Shown one piece after another: positions 18,657 through 27,212 of a stretch of DNA of 64,000 bases. Both the position numbers and the translations under genes were made by a program. The notes under the pieces were generated by a model. It searched no databases. It was given only the letters and a program-made list of their open reading frames with translations, and was not told the DNA's origin. Numbering within the stretch: the stretch's first letter is position 1; each line of letters opens with the position of its first letter. This DNA is from Vibrio sp. 16 (GTDB taxonomy: Bacteria; Pseudomonadota; Gammaproteobacteria; Enterobacterales; Vibrionaceae): positions 2,604,001 to 2,668,000 of the forward strand of contig NZ_OY808997.1 in assembly GCF_963681195.1 (NCBI RefSeq), read 5' to 3'.

Positions 18657-18827
18657 ATGGCAAAGAAAGGCGTACGTGAGAAAATCCGTCTAGTATCTTC
18701 TGCAGGTACTGGTCACTTCTACACGACTGATAAGAACAAGCGTAACATGCCAGGCAAATTTGAGATCAAAAAGTTTGATCCAGTAGTTCGCCAGCACGTT
18801 ATGTACAAAGAAGCGAAAATCAAGTAA
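18657..18827 (+). CDS. rpmG: 50S ribosomal protein L33
   Basis: The 56 codons from the ATG at 18657 translate as [20 protein letters not shown] and end with [10 protein letters not shown], clearly L33 (55 residues in E. coli). This form lacks the paired CxxC zinc motifs, as in the zinc-independent L33 of enteric bacteria. AGGAAA upstream serves as ribosome site. The gene follows rpmB in the same transcript and ends before a strong terminator. Confidence 0.97.
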
Positions 18828-18866
18828 TTGATGCTTTTTTGAACTTCCCTCGGGAAGCGTGAATAG

Positions 18867-18899
18867 AAACCCAACCATAGCAATGTGGTTGGGTTTTTT
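18867..18899 (+). terminator. Terminator of rpmB-rpmG
   Basis: ACCCAACCA and TGGTTGGGT form a perfect stem followed by six T. A second small hairpin, CTTCCC-TC-GGGAAG (18844-18857), precedes it and may protect the 3' end. Confidence 0.9.
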
Positions 18900-18999
18900 A
18901 TTATCTGCTGTTTGCTGATGGTAAGGAAAGCCGGCACCTCGCCTGATCCCCTCTTTTCTGCTATTTTTGAGTCAATTAACAGCAGAGAGCAAAAATAAA

Positions 19000-19482
19000 A
19001 TGCGAGTTTCCCCTTCACGGCGCAGACGCTGGAACAATATTCTTATTCTGGGCATCATTGCATTTATTGGTTTGCTCAACTTACCTACGTTGATTAAAAC
19101 CTACCTTATCGATGAGCCAGTGGCCGTAAGTTCACACCCTTATTTACTTAACCCTTCAGCAGACTTGCAAGCTTTACACTTTTCCAATTGGTCACTAGAG
19201 AAAAGCCAAGGTGAATGGAGAAGCTCTGTAGTTAGTGCTATCCCCCCGCAGGAGCTAGCGCAGCGTTGGCAAGGGTTGATTGGCACAGAAATTAGCCAAG
19301 ATAACTTCGACAGTTTGAAGCCTCAGTTGAGTCAACCTCAATCCATTGAAGTGTGGTATGTCGATCAGGAAGAACCACAAAGGATCACGTATTATCAGAC
19401 ACCACAGTTTTGGCTGCTCAAAAGCTGGCAAGATAAGTGGATAGCCATTTCCGTTGATACTCGTTACCTTATGCCTGAGTAA
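19000..19482 (+). CDS. Membrane-anchored protein of unknown function
   Basis: I do not recognise this 160-residue protein. It has a short basic N-terminus ([10 protein letters not shown]), one transmembrane segment ([19 protein letters not shown]) and a soluble part of about 125 residues without Cys, which by the positive-inside rule should face the periplasm. The frame is open from a TTG at 18967, but the ATG at 19000 puts the basic stretch at the very start and is preferred; its ribosome site is weak. It lies between rpmG and mutM and probably shares a transcript with mutM, 23 bases downstream. Confidence 0.7.
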   Translation: MRVSPSRRRRWNNILILGIIAFIGLLNLPTLIKTYLIDEPVAVSSHPYLLNPSADLQALHFSNWSLEKSQGEWRSSVVSAIPPQELAQRWQGLIGTEISQDNFDSLKPQLSQPQSIEVWYVDQEEPQRITYYQTPQFWLLKSWQDKWIAISVDTRYLMPE

Positions 19483-19505
19483 AAGAGAACCCACTAGGAA
19501 CTACA

Positions 19506-20315
19506 ATGCCTGAATTACCAGAAGTCGAAGTGAGCCGAATGGGGATATCCCCACATCTTGTTGGAGAGACAATAGCAAAGCTGACTTTTCGCACACCTAA
19601 GCTTCGTTGGGACATCCCTCAAGAGTTGAAACAGCTGGAAGGTCAGCAGATCCGCAGCATTACCCGTCGAGCGAAATACCTTCTTATTGAAACGAACGTA
19701 GGATCAGCGATCGTTCACTTGGGCATGTCTGGCTCACTGCGAGTGTTGGATGCAGAGATCACGCCGGGTAAACATGATCATGTGGATCTGAAACTCACCA
19801 ATGGAAAGGTACTGCGTTATAACGATCCAAGACGTTTTGGTGCATGGCTTTGGACGGAAGATGGTCATCACACTGTTCTTGAAAATGCAGGGCCTGAGCC
19901 GTTAACCGATGAGTTTAACGCAGACTACATTGCGTCAAAGGCGGTCAATAAGAAAGTGTCGGTAAAACAGTTCATTATGGACAATAAAGTGGTGGTTGGC
20001 GTGGGTAACATCTATGCCAATGAATCACTATTTAGTGCCAGAGTCCACCCCACTAAGCCTGCTGGAAAGTTAACGAATACGCAGTGGGCTTTGCTTGTGG
20101 TGGAGATAAAACAGGTTCTAGATACTGCCATTAAGCAGGGTGGGACCACACTTAAGGATTTTGCTCAAGCGGATGGTAAGCCCGGTTACTTCGCCCAAGA
20201 ACTGCAAGTATACGGTAAGAAAGGGGAACCTTGCCCGGTTTGTGGTGGTCCAATCGAAGAACTTAAAATTGGTCAACGAAACACCTTCTTTTGCAATACG
20301 TGCCAAAAAAAATAG
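19506..20315 (+). CDS. mutM: Formamidopyrimidine-DNA glycosylase
   Basis: MutM (Fpg) removes 8-oxoguanine and ring-opened purines from DNA. The 269 residues equal the E. coli length. The N-terminus P-E-L-P-E-V-E provides the catalytic Pro and Glu, RRAKYLL holds the conserved Lys near residue 57, and the C-terminal zinc finger has its four Cys (CPVCGG and CNTC). The H2TH region is visible around [13 protein letters not shown]. The final codons form an A8 run before the stop. In V. cholerae this gene is close to coaD; here a six-gene block lies between them. Confidence 0.96.
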   Translation: MPELPEVEVSRMGISPHLVGETIAKLTFRTPKLRWDIPQELKQLEGQQIRSITRRAKYLLIETNVGSAIVHLGMSGSLRVLDAEITPGKHDHVDLKLTNGKVLRYNDPRRFGAWLWTEDGHHTVLENAGPEPLTDEFNADYIASKAVNKKVSVKQFIMDNKVVVGVGNIYANESLFSARVHPTKPAGKLTNTQWALLVVEIKQVLDTAIKQGGTTLKDFAQADGKPGYFAQELQVYGKKGEPCPVCGGPIEELKIGQRNTFFCNTCQKK

Positions 20316-20428
20316 CATTGAATACGTTGCTTTTCGTAACGTTTTTCACGCCATTCAGACAAGGTTCATTTACTTTCGCCTATCCTAGGCTTGGGCGAAT
20401 AGTGTAGAATATAGCCCCTTTTTGTGGT

Positions 20429-20456
20429 GAGTTGTGTGCAGTCCCTGACACAACTC
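20429..20456 (+). promoter_or_regulatory. Leader hairpin before the glycan block
   Basis: GAGTTGTGT (20429-20437) and ACACAACTC (20448-20456) form a perfect 9-bp stem with a 10-base loop. No T run follows. It lies 34 bases before the first gene of the block and after a TAGAAT that may be its -10 box (20405-20410). Confidence 0.45.
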
Positions 20457-20490
20457 ATCTATAGTGAAATTCGTACATAAGGTACCCTCC

Positions 20491-21522
20491 ATGACAGAGC
20501 TTTCATCTGCGGTAACTTGCCCACATTGTGGACCATCAACAGAGAGTCAATCTGATGTCTTACTCTCTGTCCTTGTTCCTTATTTTAATGAAGAGGAAGT
20601 ATTACCGGCTTTTCATGAAAGGCTAATGCCCGTATTGGATAGCATCGATGGATTGTGTGAGGTCATCTACATTGATGATGGCAGTAGTGACAAGAGTCAG
20701 AGCATTGTGGCTGGTTTTGAAAGCGAGAACAGCAACATAATCAGCCTGAATCTGAGTCGCAACTTTGGTAAAGAAGCCGCCATGAGTGCGGGTCTAGAGT
20801 ATAGCCGTGGTCAAGTTGTCACTATCTTGGACGCGGATTTGCAAGATCCACCAGAATTGTTGCCAGAAATGCTTGAGAAATGGCGCGAAGGCTATGACGT
20901 TGTGAACATGCAGCGTAAAGAGCGTCATGGCGAGACTTGGTTTAAGCAAAAATCGGCGGCATGGTTCTATCGCGTCATGAATTCAGTATCGCAGATGGAT
21001 GTCCCTGAGAACGTCGGTGATTTCCGTTTGCTAAGCCGCCGTGTTGTTGAACACATTAACCAGCTGCCAGAGCGTAATCGCTATATGAAAGGGCTGTTTT
21101 CATGGCCTGGTTTCAATACGATAACCTTGCAATTTGAGCGAGACCCTCGCCTGGTGGGGGAAACCAAGTGGAATTACCTTAAGCTGATTGGTTTGGCGAT
21201 TGACGGGATTTCATCTTTCTCTATTCGCCCATTGCGCCTTGCAACGCTGCTTGGCGCATTGATGGCGGTCGTGGCCTTCTTATACGGCTTTATCATTATT
21301 TGTAAAACCATTTTCTTGGGCGAACCCGTTGTCGGTTACCCATCAATGATGGTTGTTCAGCTTGGTTTAGGCGGTATTCAATTACTTTGTATTGGTCTAA
21401 TGGGTGAGTACATTGGGCGAATTTTCATTGAAACCAAACGCCGACCACTTTACATCGTTCAATCGAACATTGAGAAAAAAGCGCAAGCATCACTGCAGAA
21501 AGATCAACCTGAGGAAAAATAA
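20491..21522 (+). CDS. GtrB-like polyprenyl-phosphate sugar transferase (GT2)
   Basis: Proteins of this type move a sugar from a nucleotide donor onto undecaprenyl phosphate at the cytoplasmic side of the inner membrane. The 343 residues have a GT2 domain (VLVPYFNEEE, YIDDGSSDKS, the metal motif DADLQDPP, and VGDFRLLSRRVV) and two C-terminal membrane segments (LATLLGALMAVVAFLYGFII and VVQLGLGGIQLLCIGLMGEY), the plan of GtrB, YfdH and ArnC. A GTG start at 20464 is possible, but the ATG at 20491 has AAGG upstream. The next two genes, a GT-C protein and a GtrA-like flippase, complete a three-component glycosylation set. Confidence 0.87.
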   Translation: MTELSSAVTCPHCGPSTESQSDVLLSVLVPYFNEEEVLPAFHERLMPVLDSIDGLCEVIYIDDGSSDKSQSIVAGFESENSNIISLNLSRNFGKEAAMSAGLEYSRGQVVTILDADLQDPPELLPEMLEKWREGYDVVNMQRKERHGETWFKQKSAAWFYRVMNSVSQMDVPENVGDFRLLSRRVVEHINQLPERNRYMKGLFSWPGFNTITLQFERDPRLVGETKWNYLKLIGLAIDGISSFSIRPLRLATLLGALMAVVAFLYGFIIICKTIFLGEPVVGYPSMMVVQLGLGGIQLLCIGLMGEYIGRIFIETKRRPLYIVQSNIEKKAQASLQKDQPEEK

Positions 21523-21524
21523 CA

Positions 21525-22958
21525 GTGAATATTAAGATCACCGCCAAGCACCTATGGGGCTTATTGGCTGTCGCGTTACTTTTACGTCTGATTTCTTTGG
21601 GGCTTTATCCATTAATGGATACAACCGAAGCGCGTTATGGCGAAATGGCGCGACTTATGGTGGAAACAGGTAACTGGCTGACGCCTCAGTTTGATTATGG
21701 TGTCCCTTTCTGGGGCAAACCGCCACTGTTCACTTGGATGAGTGCGACTGGCGTTGAGCTATTCGGTTTAAGTGAATTCTCTTTGCGCGCGCCACACTGG
21801 CTTGCCGCTGTTTTTGTTATCGCTTTAATCGGTTACATGGCTAAGCGTGAAGGCTTTAACTGGCTAGTTGCGTCTATTGTACTTGCGACGTGTGGTATTT
21901 TCTCAATTGCTGCTGGCGCGGTCATGACTGACATGGCATTAACGCTTGGTATGACGATGGCAATGGTCGGTTTTTACTATTGCTGGTTAGAAAAAGAGAA
22001 AGGTGGCATTAAAGATCGTTGGGCATATTTTGCCTTTGCTGGTCTTGCGGTTGGCTTGTTGGCTAAAGGCCCTGTCGTGATTGTGATCATGGGCTTAGCA
22101 GTATTCCCTTGGTTGGTTCTACAACATGGGCTAATCGGCGCATTTGTTCAGCTTTGGCAGCGTTTCCCTATCGTCAAGGGCGTGTTATTGATGCTCGCGA
22201 TTGCGATGCCTTGGTACATTTTGGCTGAACGTGCAACACCAGGCTTCATTGATTATTTCATTGTGGGTGAGCACTTTAAGCGCTTTGTTGTCAGTGGTTG
22301 GGAGGGTGACCTGTACGGTAGCGCCCATGATGAGCCACGAGGCATGATCTGGTTATTCTGGCTGCAAAGTGCGGCGCCTTGGTCAATCGCGCTGCCGATT
22401 CTGGCGTGGTTCCGTCGTGCTCGCATTAAAGAGACCAATCAATCGAACAAAGGGCTGTTTTCGTTCGCGATTTTTTGGCTAATCTCGCCACTGCTGATGT
22501 TTACAATGTCAGGTAACATTCTTCCTGCATACGTGCTTCCTGGTATCCCTGCATTGGGGCTTCTTGCTGCGATCATGGTGATGGAAAAAGATTGGAAGTG
22601 GTTCAGTGTGGTGTCTCTGATTCTGCCTATCGTGCTGTTTATTGCACTTATCCTGTTAAACACAGGGATGGAAAACAACAAGAGCGATCGTGTGTTCTTT
22701 GAGTCTCAAACTGAGCAGTTAGAGACTTACTACGCTCGTAGCCGTCCGTTCTCTGGTCAGTATTACAGCTTAGGTCAGGCGATTAAGGTGACGACTCCTG
22801 CTGAGATTAAAGCGGATGAGTTCTACCTTATTGGTCGTGAGCGACACATGGAAGGCTTCTTAAACAGTGACAAACTGGAATGTAAGCTGCTGCTTGAGCC
22901 AGAAAACTCTAGACGCTCTATGTACCGCTGCTCAACAGTGACTCATGAAGCTTCTTAA
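21525..22958 (+). CDS. ArnT-like GT-C glycosyltransferase
   Basis: The protein should transfer a sugar from a polyprenyl-phosphate carrier to an acceptor on the periplasmic side. The 477 residues contain about ten membrane segments and, near the N-terminus, the ArnT/PMT-type acidic motif (MDTTEARYGEMARLM) with GKPPLFTWM after it. This is shorter than ArnT (about 550 residues), and no other arn gene is near, so aminoarabinose is not implied. It starts three bases after the GtrB-like gene and overlaps the GtrA-like gene by 14 bases. The sugar and acceptor cannot be read from the sequence; lipid A or core is likely from context. Confidence 0.82.
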   Translation: MNIKITAKHLWGLLAVALLLRLISLGLYPLMDTTEARYGEMARLMVETGNWLTPQFDYGVPFWGKPPLFTWMSATGVELFGLSEFSLRAPHWLAAVFVIALIGYMAKREGFNWLVASIVLATCGIFSIAAGAVMTDMALTLGMTMAMVGFYYCWLEKEKGGIKDRWAYFAFAGLAVGLLAKGPVVIVIMGLAVFPWLVLQHGLIGAFVQLWQRFPIVKGVLLMLAIAMPWYILAERATPGFIDYFIVGEHFKRFVVSGWEGDLYGSAHDEPRGMIWLFWLQSAAPWSIALPILAWFRRARIKETNQSNKGLFSFAIFWLISPLLMFTMSGNILPAYVLPGIPALGLLAAIMVMEKDWKWFSVVSLILPIVLFIALILLNTGMENNKSDRVFFESQTEQLETYYARSRPFSGQYYSLGQAIKVTTPAEIKADEFYLIGRERHMEGFLNSDKLECKLLLEPENSRRSMYRCSTVTHEAS

Positions 22959-23334
22959 GTTTGCATTTGTTGGAGGTATCGGCTTTGTAGTCGATACCTC
23001 CATTTTCACCCTTTGCCTCCACGTTTTTGACTGGCCGTTAATGACGTCGCGTGTTATCGCTTTTTTCTGCGCCGCGACCTCGACTTGGCTCGGCAACCGT
23101 TACCTCACTTTCTCAGCAACTTCGCAGCATGGTTCCAAACGTAAACAGTGGCTGAAGTTTATGACCTCGGCGTGTATATCTGCGATTCCAAACTTCGTGA
23201 CCTTTAAACTGTCGTTAGAGTTTCTCGGTAGCGAAGGGATATGGGCTTACGTTGCTTTAGTGCTGGGTATTTTGGTGGGAATGGTCAGCAACTATTTGCT
23301 CAGCGATAAGTGGGTATTTAAAGCCAAATCTTAA
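22945..23334 (+). CDS. GtrA-like polyprenyl-sugar flippase
   Basis: GtrA-family proteins are small four-helix membrane proteins thought to flip undecaprenyl-phosphate sugars to the periplasm. The 129 residues show the family signature at the start (LLKFAFVGGIGFVVDTSIFT), the segment NRYLTF, and the last helix ending SNYLLSDKWVF. It overlaps the GT-C gene by 14 bases, so the two are translationally coupled. Confidence 0.88.
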   Translation: MKLLKFAFVGGIGFVVDTSIFTLCLHVFDWPLMTSRVIAFFCAATSTWLGNRYLTFSATSQHGSKRKQWLKFMTSACISAIPNFVTFKLSLEFLGSEGIWAYVALVLGILVGMVSNYLLSDKWVFKAKS

Positions 23335-23336
23335 TT

Positions 23337-23357
23337 GAGCCAGCTTACTGCTGGCTC
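23337..23357 (+). promoter_or_regulatory. Small hairpin after the GtrA-like gene
   Basis: GAGCCAGC and GCTGGCTC pair around a 5-base loop directly after the stop of the GtrA-like gene. No T run follows. It may mark an RNA processing point or moderate read-through into the next gene. Confidence 0.35.
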
Positions 23358-23376
23358 CAACACTCATTGGGACATT

Positions 23377-25356
23377 ATGGTTTCTTTTCAGCATAACTAC
23401 CGAGCTCTCACCCGAATTGTACTTTGGGTCAACTTTTCCGCGATTATCTTTCTCTCTCTGTCCCGAGGAGTGTTCTTTTCTTTAGCTGTTGAGCCTGAAA
23501 AGTTAAGTGGTCTCAGTGCGGATATTGTGCGAGCGTTTTGGGTTGGCGCCCGCTTTGACGCAAAAATTGTCTTTATCGGTTTTGCCCCCGTTTTACTGGC
23601 GGGTTTGATTCTGGCAAAAACACGCTTCTTTGCTTGGTGGAACAAAGCGACACCTTGGTACGCAGGGGTTATTTTCTTTCTGCTGTGCGGCTTTTCGATC
23701 GGTAACTATTATTACTACGTCACCTACGGTAGCTATATCGATGTTTTTGTCTTTGGTCTGTTTGATGACGACACCAAGGCGGTGCTCGACAATGCATGGC
23801 AAGATTACCCCATTCTACGCTCTTTCTTGGTCTCTGTGTTGGTTGCGGCATTAGGCTTTATTTTTACCAATAAACTGATTGAGCGTTCATATTCTTGGCA
23901 TTGGCCAAAGCGTCATTGGGTGTTGACGACAGTCTCGGTGTTACTCACGATTGTGGTGTATGTCATAGTGGCTCGCGGCTCTATCGGCAGTCTGCCTCTC
24001 AAGCGTTATCACGCTAATGTATCTCAGTACAAACCGCTGAATATCATTACTCCTAACCCATTTATGGCACTGAGCTGGGCTAACGGAGACTACAAAAAGC
24101 AGGCGAAGTTTGACCCAGTGTCTGAGCAAGTGCTGACCGAGCAGATGATGAAAATGCTCGGCCAACCGACACCAGAATACCGAACCAACAAGAATGACTA
24201 CTTGGCCGACAATCCTCCTCATGTAGTGATGGCATTGATGGAAGGGTTAGGAACGAATGTTCTGATTGAAGATGACCCGACGCGAAACGATTTGCTGGGC
24301 AGCCTTCGCAAAGCCTTTGATGAAGACTTTGTCTTTGAGCGCTTTATGGCAGGTACGACAGCGACCATCGACAGTATTGTTATGATGTTGTTCCACAGTG
24401 ATGTACCGACCATCAGCCACTCTGGCGCGCAGAAAGTGTCTCTGCCTAGCTCGGCAGTATTGCCTTATAAACGAGCCGGTTATGAGGTCGTTTTTATCTA
24501 CGGTGGCAACAGCATGTGGCGTAACTTAGCGAACTATCTGCCGCTGCAGGGCTTTGATACCGTTTATGATGAGAACAGTATTAAAGCGTCGTTTCCAGAG
24601 GCTAAGGAACATGCAGATACTTGGGGCGTCGCGGATGAGTTCACGTTCAAGTTTGCTCGTAAGCTATTGGACGAGGCGAAGAAGCCGACCCTGATTTACA
24701 TCATGACGGTGACCAATCACTCGCCATATCGCCCACCAAGCGACTATCAGCCGAAGGTAACCCATGCAAGTGAGCGTCTCAAAGATGTGATTGGCAGTAT
24801 CGCAGGGCAAGAGACGGAGATGCTTGAAGCCTACCAATATGCAAATGATGCGTTGGGGAACTTTATACAGGAAGTGAAAGACTCTGATTTGGGACAGAAA
24901 ACCTTGATTGCTGCTTCGGGCGATCACCGTGTTCGTTCAATATCGACCAAAAATTTGGATGAATTTGCGGTGAGCTATGCCGTGCCATTCTATTTGTATG
25001 TTCCCGATCCTATTTTGTCGCATAGTCAGTACCGCTATCAGCCAGAAAGGATTGGCTCGCATCGAGACATTTTCCCTACCTTGTACCAATTTAGCTTGTC
25101 CGATCAGAGCTACATTAGCTTGGGTGGTGAGAATATGCTGTCTGTCGATGGGGTGAGTAATCGTGGCTACAACAAAGTGCGCAGTATCAATCAGTGGGGA
25201 GCGTATGAAAATGGCAACCCGACAAAACTTTATGCTTGGGATGAAGGGGTCATGACGCAAACGACGCCTACTGACAATCCAGAATCTGATTGGGCACAAG
25301 AATACCATAAGCTACAAAACTATTACTTGCGTTCGCAGGTTGCTGGAGCGAACTAG
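23377..25356 (+). CDS. LTA synthase family sulfatase-fold membrane enzyme
   Basis: The family transfers phosphoglycerol or phosphoethanolamine groups from phospholipids to periplasmic glycans. The 659 residues have about five N-terminal membrane segments and a periplasmic sulfatase-fold domain from about residue 280. The nucleophile region reads GTTATIDSIVMML, and metal ligands are seen in SGDHRVRS and in MEGLGTNVL. NHSPYRPP is also typical of the family. The ATG at 23377 is preferred to a TTG at 23335 because that would run through the hairpin. The likely acceptor is the core or the glycan made by the preceding genes; which group is transferred is unknown. Confidence 0.8.
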   Translation: MVSFQHNYRALTRIVLWVNFSAIIFLSLSRGVFFSLAVEPEKLSGLSADIVRAFWVGARFDAKIVFIGFAPVLLAGLILAKTRFFAWWNKATPWYAGVIFFLLCGFSIGNYYYYVTYGSYIDVFVFGLFDDDTKAVLDNAWQDYPILRSFLVSVLVAALGFIFTNKLIERSYSWHWPKRHWVLTTVSVLLTIVVYVIVARGSIGSLPLKRYHANVSQYKPLNIITPNPFMALSWANGDYKKQAKFDPVSEQVLTEQMMKMLGQPTPEYRTNKNDYLADNPPHVVMALMEGLGTNVLIEDDPTRNDLLGSLRKAFDEDFVFERFMAGTTATIDSIVMMLFHSDVPTISHSGAQKVSLPSSAVLPYKRAGYEVVFIYGGNSMWRNLANYLPLQGFDTVYDENSIKASFPEAKEHADTWGVADEFTFKFARKLLDEAKKPTLIYIMTVTNHSPYRPPSDYQPKVTHASERLKDVIGSIAGQETEMLEAYQYANDALGNFIQEVKDSDLGQKTLIAASGDHRVRSISTKNLDEFAVSYAVPFYLYVPDPILSHSQYRYQPERIGSHRDIFPTLYQFSLSDQSYISLGGENMLSVDGVSNRGYNKVRSINQWGAYENGNPTKLYAWDEGVMTQTTPTDNPESDWAQEYHKLQNYYLRSQVAGAN

Positions 25357-25908
25357 GTGACGAGTTTGATTGATTTAACGGACGCGATAGTGATTGGCAA
25401 AGGTTCTGAGAGAATCTGCTACCAACATCCGAATGACCCCAACTTGTGTATTAAGGTGCGCTATCGAGTGAAGCGCTCTCGTGATGAAAGCGAGCGTGAG
25501 TTTGACTATGCCCAAAGCCTAAAGCGCCCTGACTTAGCGCCTTATGCGTTGCCAATTGAGTGGGTGGAGACCTCAGAAGGCAAGGGGCTTATTTTTCCTT
25601 TAATCCGAGATGGTGACGGTAGCTTGTCGATGGCACTCGGAAAGTTGAATGATAAGTCAAAGCTTGCTGAGCTGTTTGATGATTTTGCGGAGTCTATTTT
25701 AGCTAATCATCTTTCGGTGACGGATCTGCGTTTGCAAAATCTCGTGCTACAGAAAAACGATGATGGTGAGCGCATTGTTATGATCGATGGTTATGGTTTC
25801 ACCAATGACTTTTTGAAGAATCTCTATAGAGTCACAAGCGTCATCACCTATATTCAAACCAAGCGTCGGCTTGAGAAATTTAAAAGGAGCTTTATTGATG
25901 CTCGATAA
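25357..25908 (+). CDS. YrbL family kinase-like protein, second copy
   Basis: This 183-residue protein resembles the one at 14730-15335: GKGSERICYQHPNDPNLCIKV parallels its ATP-loop-like start. The catalytic loop reads VTDLRLQNLVL, with both Asp and Asn, and the DFG-like motif is MIDGYGF, so this copy looks more like an active kinase than the first. The GTG start directly follows the stop of the preceding gene, with GGAG upstream. It overlaps the acyltransferase gene by 11 bases. A sugar or lipid substrate in the envelope is plausible but not shown. Confidence 0.78.
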   Translation: MTSLIDLTDAIVIGKGSERICYQHPNDPNLCIKVRYRVKRSRDESEREFDYAQSLKRPDLAPYALPIEWVETSEGKGLIFPLIRDGDGSLSMALGKLNDKSKLAELFDDFAESILANHLSVTDLRLQNLVLQKNDDGERIVMIDGYGFTNDFLKNLYRVTSVITYIQTKRRLEKFKRSFIDAR

Positions 25909-26653
25909 CAACCAGATTCAGCAGTACATCGCTAAATTTCCTGACTCTTTTCAGCATGGTATGAGTCAGTTTGCTTTGCTGATTAAAATGGTCAGCGGTT
26001 TGTTTCGCAACCAAGTGTTGTTCGTTAAAGGAGCGAAAGGGAACCAAGTTTCAATTGGTAAAACCAAGCATCGCTCCCGTATCGTGATCAAGTTTGACAA
26101 GCGAGCGAAAGGAAATCGTGTCGTCATTGGCAATAACTTTAATGGCAATGTAAATATTCTCATTAAGGGAAGCAATAGTACGCTTTACATTGGCGACGAT
26201 GCGGTGATCAAGAAAAGTAAGTTTTCGTTACTTCGTGACAATGCGCTATTTGCGGTTGGGGAACATGTCGGCATTCGAGCGGGAGCGAACATTAAGTCTT
26301 ATGGCCAACTGGTTTTAGGGGATGACGCGATGTTATCAGCCAATATCTTGATTCAAGAGTACGATGGTCACCCAATTTTTGACGAACAAGGTAATGTGTT
26401 GAATCACCGTATTTCCGGGGTTTACGTGGGCCCGCATGTTTGGTTGTGCAGAGATGTAAAAATTATCAAAGGTGTGACAATCGGCAAAGGCTCGATCATT
26501 GGCGCCTTTAGTACTCTCACTAAGAGTGTCCCGAGCGATGCGATCGCCGTTGGCATTCCCGCGAAAGTGGTGAAAGAAGGGGGGATCTATTGGGCGCGAA
26601 ATCACTCAGAAAAAGAGCTCTCCAAAGCAAAAGCATTTTACGCAATGGACTAA
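25898..26653 (+). CDS. Left-handed beta-helix acyltransferase
   Basis: The enzyme is a hexapeptide-repeat acyltransferase, probably O-acetylating a sugar with acetyl-CoA. The 251 residues have imperfect hexapeptide repeats from about residue 60 and end with the LbH signature region GVTIGKGSIIGAFSTLTKSV and AVGIPAKVVKEGG. The start ATG at 25898 has AAGGAG seven bases upstream, whereas the longer frame has none. It is the last gene of the block that begins at 20491, followed by a strong terminator. Confidence 0.82.
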   Translation: MLDNNQIQQYIAKFPDSFQHGMSQFALLIKMVSGLFRNQVLFVKGAKGNQVSIGKTKHRSRIVIKFDKRAKGNRVVIGNNFNGNVNILIKGSNSTLYIGDDAVIKKSKFSLLRDNALFAVGEHVGIRAGANIKSYGQLVLGDDAMLSANILIQEYDGHPIFDEQGNVLNHRISGVYVGPHVWLCRDVKIIKGVTIGKGSIIGAFSTLTKSVPSDAIAVGIPAKVVKEGGIYWARNHSEKELSKAKAFYAMD

Positions 26654-26690
26654 ACAACAAAGGCTGTCATCAGACAGCCTTTGTTGTATT
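26654..26690. terminator. Strong bidirectional terminator before coaD
   Basis: ACAACAAAGGCTGTC and its complement form a perfect 15-bp stem around ATCA (26654-26687). It begins right after the stop of the acyltransferase and ends close to the end of coaD on the other strand. T-rich sequence follows on the plus strand. Confidence 0.85.
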
Positions 26691-26692
26691 TA

Positions 26693-27166
26693 TTACTTGT
26701 TTTGTAGTTGCTTGGCGACATACGGATGCACGAAATCCGCTACATCTCCACCGTGAAGGGCAACCTCACGAACAATGGTCGAAGACAAAAATGCGTACTT
26801 TTCGTTCGGCGGCAAAAAGAGGCTCTCTATCTCTGGCATTAGCTTTTGGTACATTGTTGATAGCCCAAGCTCATACTCAAAGTCGATTGTGGTACGTAAA
26901 CCACGGATAAGAATGTTGGCATTCTCCGCTTTGGCGAAATCAACCAGCAAGCCAGAGAATCCTTTGACGACGATGTTTGAATGGCCTTTGAACACTTCTT
27001 GCACCATGTCGATACGTTCACTGAGTGTGAAAAGAGTATTCTTGCGTGGGCTTTCTGCAACAGCAACGGTAACCGTGTGAAACATTTTCGAAGCGCGCTT
27101 AATGATGTCGACGTGCCCGTTAGTTATAGGGTCAAAGGTCCCTGGATAGATAACGTTCGTGTTCAT
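26693..27166 (-). CDS. coaD: Phosphopantetheine adenylyltransferase
   Basis: CoaD adenylylates 4'-phosphopantetheine in the penultimate step of coenzyme A synthesis. The 157 residues (E. coli 159) carry the nucleotidyltransferase motif [14 protein letters not shown] at the N-terminus and [15 protein letters not shown] near the C-terminus. The old name kdtB came from its position beside the Kdo transferase gene; in Vibrio it flanks the core locus, as here. Confidence 0.96.
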   Translation of the reverse strand: MNTNVIYPGTFDPITNGHVDIIKRASKMFHTVTVAVAESPRKNTLFTLSERIDMVQEVFKGHSNIVVKGFSGLLVDFAKAENANILIRGLRTTIDFEYELGLSTMYQKLMPEIESLFLPPNEKYAFLSSTIVREVALHGGDVADFVHPYVAKQLQNK

Positions 27167-27212
27167 TTTATTGTATAGTTCGGCGTAATAGAGAGATTCA
27201 GCTGGTTATTAT

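Noticed and set aside
20464..20490. Upstream GTG as start of the GtrB-like gene
   Set aside because: It has no ribosome site and lies only seven bases after the leader hairpin; the ATG at 20491 has AAGG upstream and gives a normal length.
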